From assembly GCA_030584105.1 (NCBI GenBank), contig CP129491.1:62001-126000 (forward strand): DNA of 64,000 nucleotides. The letters are read 5' to 3'. Positions 26,518 through 34,013 of the stretch are shown here, piece by piece (position 1 is the stretch's first letter; each line of letters opens with the position of its first letter). The stretch is from UTCHB3 sp002050155. GTDB taxonomy: Bacteria > Bacteroidota > Ignavibacteria > Ignavibacteriales > Ignavibacteriaceae. The notes under the pieces are model-generated. The model saw only the letters and a list, made by a program, of their open reading frames with translations, had not been told where the DNA came from and did not search any database. A program made the translations under genes and the position numbers.

Positions 26518-27672
26518 TTACTTCTTAGCAGCTTTTTTTCCGGTGTCGTTAGCAGCTTTTTTTGCAACATCCTTAGAGGGTTTCTTAGTAACATCTTTTG
26601 ATGGATTTTTATCGGGTCCCTTTGTTGATTTTTTTTCCAAATCTTTCAGGGTTTTGATGCGTTCATCAAGGTCTTTAATTTTATTGTTAATCTGTTCTAT
26701 GTAATCTTCAAGTTTAATCTCATAACCTGATTTATCGTAGTAACCTCTTTCTTCAAAGTAGGTTGAGAAAAGCCAGTTTCTTTTCAGCGCTTCCATATTT
26801 TCGGCAAAACGGCCTGCACCCAGACGCACCTCTTTTGTAATTTCCAGAAGTTCGTTCAGCATAGAGTTGACGGTAACATCCGTCTCGCTGCCGTCTTTCA
26901 GGAGTTTACCGACAATTCCTTTTCCGCTTTTAACATCCAACACAATTCCATCGACATGCGCCATTAGAGTATCCATCGTGAAGAGAACGCCGTCGGCATT
27001 TCTTACAACCGAGTTGATGTTGCGCCCTAATTCGGTAACGATTGAGGTGAGGGTATCATATTTTGAAACGGTTTCTTCAAGCCCTCTGTTAGCAGTCAGC
27101 AGAATAACATTTGCGTTTTCATAGAGGCGGTCGTCGGAGATAAGTTTTCCGATAGTTCCCTCGCCGGAGTTCACTTTTTTCATAATTCCTGCAAGGTCGG
27201 CGGTCATCGATTTAGTTGAACCGAGAATTTCAGTAATTTCTTTAAGAATTGAGCCCAACCCCAACGGGTTCATCCCGATAATAAAGCCTCCGTCGGCAAC
27301 TTCGGGTTCGTCGGCAGTCCCTTTTTGCAGATTAACCACCTTATTTCCCACAAGTCCCTCGGTTTCCACAAATGCCTGCGTGTTTTTTCTGATAAATCTT
27401 TTCACATCGGTTTGCAGGTTCATAATGACCAACACCTGCCCGGAAGTGTCGGGAGCGAGAGAAATCTGCGACACGGCTCCTACATTAATACCGGCAAGCC
27501 TGACGGGTGCACCCACTCTTAAACCTTCAATATTCTTGAAGTAGGCTTTTACAGTGTAAGTAGAGGCAAAAAGTGACTGTTTGCTTCCGATGTAAAAAAT
27601 TCCAACGATCAATAAAAGGATCCCGATCGAGACAAAGATCCCTAATCTTACATATTTATGAGGTTCACCCAT
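26518..27672 (-). CDS. mlaD: MCE-family lipid transport protein MlaD
   Basis: One N-terminal membrane helix (SIGILLLIVGIFYIG), an MCE domain (about residues 38-115, GLRVGAPVRLAGINVGAV), then a long helical region. Periplasmic substrate-binding ring of the Mla-type phospholipid ABC importer/exporter. It overlaps mlaF by 8 bp. At 384 residues it is longer than E. coli MlaD (about 180), as is usual in Bacteroidota. The C-terminus is an extra Lys-rich repetitive tail (KKPSKD, KDVAKK units). Confidence 0.88.
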   Translation of the reverse strand: MGEPHKYVRLGIFVSIGILLLIVGIFYIGSKQSLFASTYTVKAYFKNIEGLRVGAPVRLAGINVGAVSQISLAPDTSGQVLVIMNLQTDVKRFIRKNTQAFVETEGLVGNKVVNLQKGTADEPEVADGGFIIGMNPLGLGSILKEITEILGSTKSMTADLAGIMKKVNSGEGTIGKLISDDRLYENANVILLTANRGLEETVSKYDTLTSIVTELGRNINSVVRNADGVLFTMDTLMAHVDGIVLDVKSGKGIVGKLLKDGSETDVTVNSMLNELLEITKEVRLGAGRFAENMEALKRNWLFSTYFEERGYYDKSGYEIKLEDYIEQINNKIKDLDERIKTLKDLEKKSTKGPDKNPSKDVTKKPSKDVAKKAANDTGKKAAKK

Positions 27673-28420
27673 GTTCTTCCTCTATATAGTCGGGGCTAAA
27701 AAAGTTTTTCATAAAGGGGTCGTCTATTCCTGTAAGGGTTTGCAAACTACCTTCGAATAAAATTAAACCATTGTTCAGAACAACGGCACGGTCGGCAATT
27801 ATCTGTGCGCAGATCAGATCGTGAGTAACAGCGATTGAAGTCATTTTTAGTTCCTGCTGCAAATCTCTGATCAGTTTACTAATTTCTTTTGTTGTAATAG
27901 GGTCAAGCCCGGTAGTCGGTTCATCATAAAGCATCAGCTGTGGCTCTGTAATAATAGCCCTTGCTAACCCGACTCTTTTACGCATACCGCCGGAGAGTTC
28001 GCTCGGCATTTTATCAATAGCGCCGGAAAGTGAGACCATCTCGAGCGCCCTTTCAACTTTTGCGGTTATTTCTTTTTGCGTGAATTTAAAATTTCTGATC
28101 AGTGGGAAAGAAAGATTTTCCCGGACGGACATCGAGTCGTAAAGCGCAGCGCTTTGGAACAGGAAACTGATATTTTTCCGCAGTTCATTCATTTTGTTCA
28201 AAGGCAGGTTTAGAACATCAACTCCGTCGATGAAAATAGTTCCCTTATCCGGTACCAACAACCCGACCATACACTTCAGCAGTACAGATTTACCGGTGCC
28301 GGATTTGCCGAAGATCACTAAGTTTTCGGTTTCCATGACATCAAGTGATACACCTCGCAGAACCACCTGCTCGCCGAAGCTCTTATATACATCTTTTACT
28401 TCTACTAACCTACGGGCCAT
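27665..28420 (-). CDS. mlaF: Mla-type lipid transporter ATPase MlaF
   Basis: Cytoplasmic ABC ATPase. Seen: Walker A GKSGTGKS, Q-loop LFQSAALYDSMSV, signature LSGGMRKRV, Walker B LMLYDEPTTGLDP and H-loop VTHDL. 251 residues is normal. Its start overlaps the mlaE end by 16 bp and its stop overlaps mlaD by 8 bp, so the three genes are one operon. It energises phospholipid movement between the inner membrane and the outer membrane. Confidence 0.92.
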   Translation of the reverse strand: MARRLVEVKDVYKSFGEQVVLRGVSLDVMETENLVIFGKSGTGKSVLLKCMVGLLVPDKGTIFIDGVDVLNLPLNKMNELRKNISFLFQSAALYDSMSVRENLSFPLIRNFKFTQKEITAKVERALEMVSLSGAIDKMPSELSGGMRKRVGLARAIITEPQLMLYDEPTTGLDPITTKEISKLIRDLQQELKMTSIAVTHDLICAQIIADRAVVLNNGLILFEGSLQTLTGIDDPFMKNFFSPDYIEEEHG

Positions 28421-29187
28421 ATCCAGAGAGAAATTTGTACCAAAATCATGTCAAAAACAAGAATTAACAAAGATGAATAGACGACCGAAGTTGTGGATGC
28501 TTTACCGACACCCTCGGTGCCTTTGTCGGCATTATAGCCGAGAAACGAACCTGTAATACCAACAATGAAACCAAAAACAAAAGTTTTACCTACTCCCGGA
28601 ATAATATCGCCAAATTTAACAACATCGATAACCTGCGAAATATAGAGGTCGAAAGTTGTTCCGCTGAGTATGTGCGATGTTACAAATCCGCCGCCGATTG
28701 CAAGGAAATCGACATATACGGTCAGGATCGGCACCATAATAGTGCAGGCGATTACCCGGGTTACCACTAAGAACCTGAAAGGTTCGATTGCGGATACTTC
28801 CATAGCATCGATTTGCTCGGTTACGCGCATCGAGCCAAGCTCGGCACCAATTCCGCTTGAGACTCGTCCGGCGAAAATAAGTGCTGTGAGAACGGGACCC
28901 AACTCACGAATGACCGAAAGCGTTACCATGTATGGGAGAAACGCCTCGGCGCCAAATTTAACCATGAACGGCTGCGATTGAAGCGTCAGCACAACTCCGA
29001 TAATTAAACCGGTTACGCTTACAATCGGAAAAGTTTTGACCCCCAATTCGTACATGTGTTTTGCTATTTCCCGGAACTCATACGGCGGTTTCAACACATT
29101 CATCATGAATCTGTGTGTAAAAACGAACAGGAATCCGATAATATCAAAAAATTTGCGCAGTTGTTCGAATGATGATTCGCGAGCCAA
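28405..29187 (-). CDS. mlaE: Mla-type lipid transporter permease MlaE
   Basis: Inner-membrane permease (MlaE/YrbE family) with about five or six helices and the family core ELGPVLTALIFAGRVSSGIGAELG(S)MRVTEQIDAM. First gene of the mlaE-mlaF-mlaD unit. ATG at 29187 starts MARESSFEQL. The genes for the periplasmic MlaC and outer-membrane MlaA are not in the window. Confidence 0.92.
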   Translation of the reverse strand: MARESSFEQLRKFFDIIGFLFVFTHRFMMNVLKPPYEFREIAKHMYELGVKTFPIVSVTGLIIGVVLTLQSQPFMVKFGAEAFLPYMVTLSVIRELGPVLTALIFAGRVSSGIGAELGSMRVTEQIDAMEVSAIEPFRFLVVTRVIACTIMVPILTVYVDFLAIGGGFVTSHILSGTTFDLYISQVIDVVKFGDIIPGVGKTFVFGFIVGITGSFLGYNADKGTEGVGKASTTSVVYSSLLILVFDMILVQISLWIWPVG

Positions 29188-29356
29188 CTCAGTTCCGGTT
29201 ATTGGGTTGCTGGGAAATAAGGTAAAAATAACTTATTAATCTAATAAAAATTAACTAAATTATCCATCTAATTATGTGATTTTCGATAAAATTTAGTAAG
29301 TATTACCTATTTTTAAGTTATGAAAATTCACCTTTAATGAACCAAACCGAGATAAA

Positions 29357-30994
29357 ATGTTAGAACCCAAATTATTTTACAGAAACTTAGACGCACTGCT
29401 CGCCGGAATTGGCAAGGAAAAAACGGGTCAGGATTTCTTAGTGAACATTTTAATGAAATTAGAAGACACCTTCGGGAAAGACCTTCAGATCAGCCGCGGC
29501 AGAATTTATGAAGGGGTTGCCGGAAACTTTGAGTTGATTTATCCGGTGATCGAAAAACCGGAAGAAGCAGCCGGAAGTTCAGTTGGAAGTGCTGGTGATG
29601 AAGCCAGTGTTGGCGGTGAAGGCAGTGTCGGCAGTGAAGGCAGTGACGGCAGCGAAGGCAATGTTGACGGTGAAGGCAGTGTCGGCAGTGAAGGCAATGT
29701 TGACGGCAATGGGGAGGCAATTTCAACCAATGGAACAGGCTTAACCAATGGAACGGGTTCAATTGACGGAACGGGTTCAATTGACGGAACGGGTTCAACC
29801 AATGGAACAAACCACGAAGGTGATTCTGTCGCCGCTTACGGAGAGGAAAATGGGGAAGGGGTTGCCGGAGCTGATGGTAGTTCTGATGATGTAAGGGGGG
29901 TTGGCAGTGGCGGTAGTTCTGTTAACGGAAGCGGAGTTAGCAGTGGTGGTGGCACCGGTAATGGAAACCGTGGTGCCTCTGAAAAGGGAAATAGCGGAAC
30001 AGGTTTCGCTGAGAGAATTTCGGGTGATGCCCCGGAAATTAAGTTAGTGCTGCAGTCGAAACTTTATATTTTTGATGATCCTTATGTTTCAACGCCTTTT
30101 AAGGCTTTTACGGATGAAGAATATTCAGCTCCTGCGGTTTTGGTTGTAAACAGCCCCGACCAAAAATTTCTTTTTGTATTCGAGTTGATGAGCGGTTGGG
30201 TTCGTGAAGAAATTGAGTTTTGTCTGAATGCTGTAAGAAGATCGGTGAATTATCGTTTGTTTTCCGAGGCGGTTTTTGGTGAACTTCAGCAGGCAGCGCG
30301 GATACAGCAGTCGCTGCTTCCGGCTGCACCACTTCAAATAGAGGGATGGGAAATTGCAACAAGATACAAACCTGCTGAACTTGTCGGGGGTGATTTATAT
30401 GATTATTATAAATTCGACGCCAACGAGTTCGGCATTTGCTTTGGTGATGCGAGCGGGCATGGGCTTCCGGCAGCGTTAATGGTGCGTGATGTTGTAACCG
30501 GTCTGCGTATGGGCGTGCAAAAACACATGAAAATGATTTATACACTGAAGAAACTTAATGAGGTTATTTACAAGGGTTCATATTCCGCAAGTTTTATTTC
30601 GCTCTTTTTTGCAGAGTTTGAAAATAACGGAAATCTGTTTTACGCAAACGGCGGGCACCCATCGCCTTTGATTTTTAAGAAAGATTCGATTGTTGAATTG
30701 CAGGCAACCGGGCTAATTTTTGGCGCTTTTCCGGATATTAGCATTAAAGGTTCGTTTGCCCACATGGAAGAAGGTGATCTGCTTTTACTATACAGCGATG
30801 GTATAGTAGAGAGGCAAAGCGCGGAAGAGGAGTTTTTTACCATTAAAGAAGTAATAAAATTAGTCCGGGAGCACCAGGATTTGGGAGCATCGGAAATTAT
30901 CGATATAATTTTTGAAGAAGCTGATAAATTTGGCGGCGGAGCAAAATGGGAAGACGACGCAACCATTATGATTATTAAACGCGAAAAACAGTAA
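29357..30994 (+). CDS. SpoIIE/RsbU-type PP2C serine phosphatase with repeat insertion
   Basis: N-terminal sensor-like region (1-75 and about 225-300) and C-terminal PP2C phosphatase (about 320-545). Metal/catalytic motifs: VGGDLYDYY, GDASGHGLPAALM, YANGGHPSP, YSDGIVE, WEDDATIMI. Such phosphatases act in partner-switching control by dephosphorylating an anti-sigma-factor antagonist; no STAS or HATPase partner is next to it. The N-terminal domain is split by about 150 residues of Gly/Ser/Asn/Glu/Thr repeats (29560-30020), including five 18-bp units (29726, 29744, 29762, 29780, 29798) and a 54-bp repeat (29615, 29669). Tight 13-bp spacing to the next gene suggests co-transcription. Confidence 0.88.
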   Translation: MLEPKLFYRNLDALLAGIGKEKTGQDFLVNILMKLEDTFGKDLQISRGRIYEGVAGNFELIYPVIEKPEEAAGSSVGSAGDEASVGGEGSVGSEGSDGSEGNVDGEGSVGSEGNVDGNGEAISTNGTGLTNGTGSIDGTGSIDGTGSTNGTNHEGDSVAAYGEENGEGVAGADGSSDDVRGVGSGGSSVNGSGVSSGGGTGNGNRGASEKGNSGTGFAERISGDAPEIKLVLQSKLYIFDDPYVSTPFKAFTDEEYSAPAVLVVNSPDQKFLFVFELMSGWVREEIEFCLNAVRRSVNYRLFSEAVFGELQQAARIQQSLLPAAPLQIEGWEIATRYKPAELVGGDLYDYYKFDANEFGICFGDASGHGLPAALMVRDVVTGLRMGVQKHMKMIYTLKKLNEVIYKGSYSASFISLFFAEFENNGNLFYANGGHPSPLIFKKDSIVELQATGLIFGAFPDISIKGSFAHMEEGDLLLLYSDGIVERQSAEEEFFTIKEVIKLVREHQDLGASEIIDIIFEEADKFGGGAKWEDDATIMIIKREKQ

Positions 30995-31007
30995 AACCGG
31001 CACAATT

Positions 31008-32108
31008 ATGAGCAAAAGAAGAGAATTTATAAAGAAAGCGGCTTTTGTATCAACTGCCGCCATGCTCCCGGGGGCATTATCTTCGTGCATGAGAAAAGAG
31101 AACCGGTCGGGAGCATTATCTTCGAAGAAGTTCAAGTGGAAATTAACAACTGCATGGCCCCCCAACTTTCCGGTTTTCGGAAGTCAAGCGGTTGAATTTG
31201 CCGAACGGGTGGGTGAGATGTCAGGCGGAAGGTTGGAGATCAAACCTTACGCCGGTGGTGAACTTGTGCCGGCAATGGAAAGTTTTGACGCTGTGAAGCA
31301 GGGGAATGTTGAGATGGTTCACTCGGCAAGTTATTATTGGGTGGGGAAGGAACCGGCGGCTGTTTTTTTCTCCGGATTACCCTTTGGAATGAATGCACCC
31401 CAAACCGCTGCATGGTTCAGATACGGCGGTGGGCAAGAGTTATGGACGGAACTGTATAATCGACACGGGCTTTTGGGATTTCCTGCCGGCAACACGAGCG
31501 GGCAGATGGGCGGATGGTTCAAAAAGGAGATTAAATCAGTGGATGATTTCAAAGGTTTAAAGATGCGAATCCCAGGATTTGGCGGAAAAGTTATGGCGAA
31601 ATTGGGTGCCAATGCACTTCTTTTCCCCGGTGGGGAGCTTTACACAAATCTTGAAAGGGGTGTTTTGGACGCCCTTGAGTGGGTGGGACCCTATCACGAC
31701 TATAAAATGGGTTTTCACAGAATTGCACCCTTTTATTACTATCCGGGTTGGCAGGAGCCGGGCAGCTCGATTGAATTTATTATTAACAAAAAGGCATTTG
31801 AAGAGCTTCCGGAAGACCTGAAAAATATAGTTCTGGACGCTATGGTAGCTTCTGACGCAAGATTTACTTCGGAAATGTTAGCAAAGAACGGTGAGTATCT
31901 TGAAGTTATAAAGAAAGATAAAAGTGTAAAATTGCTGCAATTCCCTGAGGAAATATTGGAAAAACTGAGGGAAAAAACAAAGGAAGTGCTGAACGAAATG
32001 ATTTCTGCAGACCCTTTCAGCAAAAAGGTTTATGAATCGTACAGGAAATTTCACAGCCTGACATACGAGCTTTACAACATCGCCGAAAGGAACTATCCGC
32101 CGATATAA
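31008..32108 (+). CDS. TRAP transporter substrate-binding protein (DctP/TakP-like), Tat lipoprotein
   Basis: Periplasmic solute receptor of a TRAP transporter. Twin-arginine start (KRREFIKK) with hydrophobic stretch and lipobox LSSC suggest Tat export and lipid anchoring. Core motifs match the oxoacid-binding TakP branch: MPG-type start KLTTAWPP, PAMESFDAVKQGNVEM, GLKMRIPGFGGKV and EWVGPYHDYKMG. 366 residues is normal. The membrane components DctQ and DctM are absent nearby, so it is an orphan receptor. The signal region contains a repeated GALSS pentapeptide from a 38-bp-offset DNA repeat (31071 and 31109). Substrate probably a 2-oxoacid (inference). Confidence 0.85.
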   Translation: MSKRREFIKKAAFVSTAAMLPGALSSCMRKENRSGALSSKKFKWKLTTAWPPNFPVFGSQAVEFAERVGEMSGGRLEIKPYAGGELVPAMESFDAVKQGNVEMVHSASYYWVGKEPAAVFFSGLPFGMNAPQTAAWFRYGGGQELWTELYNRHGLLGFPAGNTSGQMGGWFKKEIKSVDDFKGLKMRIPGFGGKVMAKLGANALLFPGGELYTNLERGVLDALEWVGPYHDYKMGFHRIAPFYYYPGWQEPGSSIEFIINKKAFEELPEDLKNIVLDAMVASDARFTSEMLAKNGEYLEVIKKDKSVKLLQFPEEILEKLREKTKEVLNEMISADPFSKKVYESYRKFHSLTYELYNIAERNYPPI

Positions 32109-32198
32109 TAGGTTTATTGTTTTTGAAATTATTGCGGTTTTTGCAATATTTGCAATATTTGTAGTGTTAAAGTTAATTGCGAATCTATTTAACGGATA

Positions 32199-32528
32199 AT
32201 GAATCTAATGATTGGAGTTAAAAATCTTTCGCCCTCTCAATTTTTAGAAGGGATAAGCGATAACCCGGATTGTGTTCTGCTTGATGTGAGAACTGAAACT
32301 GAATTTAAAGTTAAAAGGATACCCGGCGCCATAAATATTGACATTCTTTCACCGGAATTTCACAGACGAATAGTGGAAATGGATACAAATAAATGTTATT
32401 ATCTATATTGCAGAAGTGGCAGCAGGAGTTTTCATGCGGGTCTTCTTATGGCGCAAAAAGGTTTTTCGAAAGTGTTTAACCTTGATTGTGGTTTAGCCGG
32501 GTGGAAATATTCGGTGGAGAAAGGTTAG
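32199..32528 (+). CDS. Single-domain rhodanese-like sulfurtransferase
   Basis: 109-residue rhodanese domain: LLDVRTETEF, IPGAINID, and active-site loop CRSGSRS with Cys71. Moves sulfane sulfur via a Cys persulfide. No signal peptide, so cytoplasmic. It lies 90 bp after the TRAP receptor; its partner is not evident. Either ATG (32199 or 32208) is possible. A 72-74-bp-offset repeat follows the gene. Confidence 0.88.
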   Translation: MNLMIGVKNLSPSQFLEGISDNPDCVLLDVRTETEFKVKRIPGAINIDILSPEFHRRIVEMDTNKCYYLYCRSGSRSFHAGLLMAQKGFSKVFNLDCGLAGWKYSVEKG

Positions 32529-32534
32529 ACTGCG

Positions 32535-32644
32535 TCAAAGAAGGTTTTTATTTGTAGGTTTGCGAATTTGTCCTTGAGTTTCACCGGGCGGTCTCCGGAG
32601 CGGACTTCAAAGAAAGGTTTTTTATTTTTAGGTTTGCGAATCTC
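32535..32644. repeat. Direct repeat after the rhodanese gene
   Basis: TCAAAGAAGG-TTTTTATTT-AGGTTTGCGAAT occurs at 32535-32567 and again from 32607 to about 32641 with small indels, offset 72-74 bp. Confidence 0.8.
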
Positions 32645-32715
32645 CGATTTTTGGGAATTATATTGAAACCGAAAAAACAGATTGAAAATATTCCGCGAAA
32701 AAAACTTAAGTTATA

Positions 32716-33072
32716 ATGTTTAAGATCAACCAAATAGCCGTTAAGAAATGGAGTATATTTATTTTACTCCTGTATGTATCGGTGCTTACCGAAAGCGCCG
32801 TGCATATTCATGGCTATGAGGTTAACCCACTTCCAAATGCGAAAATTGCAGAGCCCACAAACACGGGAAGTTCTCACTACGCTGTCACTCCCTATTCAGC
32901 TTGTTATATTGTTGTATTTGCCGGTGCTTCTTATTTAGAAACAAAAAAAACTTTTCTGTCGGTTGAATTGGGGGTTAACGGAACAATTGCCCCGAAAGAA
33001 ATCAGAGCAGAAAAGTTTCACTTCTTAACTTCACACCTTGTCCGCGGTCCCCCGAACGGTTCTCTTTCATAG
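32716..33072 (+). CDS. Small exported protein, unknown, upstream of a TonB locus
   Basis: 118 residues. An N-terminal hydrophobic segment (about 12-26) looks like a signal peptide or anchor, followed by His-containing VHIHGYE. A second hydrophobic stretch (YSACYIVVFAGAS) and a C-terminal HLVRGPPNG follow. The size, the early His pair and the RGPP ending recall small periplasmic proteins (DUF2946-like) that accompany metal-uptake receptors, but similarity is too weak to assign. It is on the same strand as the lipoprotein and TonB receptor downstream, separated by 400 bp. Confidence 0.5.
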   Translation: MFKINQIAVKKWSIFILLLYVSVLTESAVHIHGYEVNPLPNAKIAEPTNTGSSHYAVTPYSACYIVVFAGASYLETKKTFLSVELGVNGTIAPKEIRAEKFHFLTSHLVRGPPNGSLS

Positions 33073-33473
33073 ACCGGACTAAATATCATTGTAATTAAAC
33101 GCAATTCCGGTGCATAGTTGTGTATCGAAATTGTGTATTTGCACGATTAAACGCAATTTTTGCACAGAGTTGTGTGATTGAAATTGGTTTTTGGCACAAT
33201 ATTCAAAAGCATTCACCGAATTTTGCAATTTTGTTGCGCTCTTCGTGCACCTATAGCACTTGCAGAGGGCTTGCAGTGCATGGGCACCTGTGGCACACCT
33301 GAAGTTAAGACACGGTAGCCGGCTTACAGTCAGAGGGCTTGCAGTGTATGGGCGTTTTCGGAGCTTTTAGAGTATTCTTAAACGCTTTTATCGAAATGTA
33401 AACAGCCAAAAGAACGATACTCATAAAAGTACTTTTGAATGATTAAAGAATTATAAAAAATGGAATTATAGAG
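33073..33473. repeat. Gene-free spacer with two repeat pairs
   Basis: No gene. ATTAAACGCAATT...GTTGTGT starts at 33094 and 33146 (offset 52). CAGAGGGCTTGCAGTG is at 33263 and 33331 (offset 68). An AT-rich region precedes the lipoprotein start at 33474. Confidence 0.75.
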
Positions 33474-33920
33474 ATGAAAACGAGTTTAATTATCACTTTT
33501 ACAATAGTTACACTGTTATTTTTTAACGGATGTAAATCAGAAGACAATGTTTTAGCACCAAAAGAGGAGCATTTTAAAGCCGAAGGAGTATATCTTTCAA
33601 CTTCGGGCATACCGGTAGCTTCAATATTCAGGGGTGAATCCTCAGATACGATTAAAGTACCTTATGGCGCTTTGAGTGACCATATTGATGTGAAGTTTTT
33701 TGATTCTAACCGGAACATCATCAACCCACCAAGTGATCCCAACAAGCACTTAGCATGGAGCATTGCAGACACAAACATAACTGAGATCCTGCGGCACGAT
33801 GAAGAATATGAAATTCATTTCCGCGGAAAACAAAGAGGTTTAACTACCGTTGAGTTTTTTATATCGCACGATGGTCATAATGATTTTCGTTCAGGTAATA
33901 TTAAAGTATCAGTTGAATAA
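33474..33920 (+). CDS. Small lipoprotein associated with a TonB receptor, unknown
   Basis: 148 residues. Signal peptide with lipobox FNGC (Cys near residue 20), then an Ig-like beta domain. Histidines occur in EEHFKAEG, HDEEYEIHF and SHDGHNDF, a distribution suggesting metal contact. It lies 93 bp upstream of the second TonB receptor and probably belongs to its operon. I do not recognise a named family; a periplasmic or outer-membrane accessory for metal uptake is my best guess. Confidence 0.6.
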   Translation: MKTSLIITFTIVTLLFFNGCKSEDNVLAPKEEHFKAEGVYLSTSGIPVASIFRGESSDTIKVPYGALSDHIDVKFFDSNRNIINPPSDPNKHLAWSIADTNITEILRHDEEYEIHFRGKQRGLTTVEFFISHDGHNDFRSGNIKVSVE

Positions 33921-34013
33921 AAACCATATAACTTCTTTTTTAGAAAGATAATTTATTAGGTTTACCGTAAGTGACACTTTAAGATAAAATTTAAAATTTT
34001 TACCTGAATAAAT

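Noticed and set aside
29490..29810. Minus-strand His/Leu/Cys-rich ORFs opposite the SpoIIE gene
   Set aside because: Antisense shadow of the Gly/Ser repeat region; repeats open all frames.
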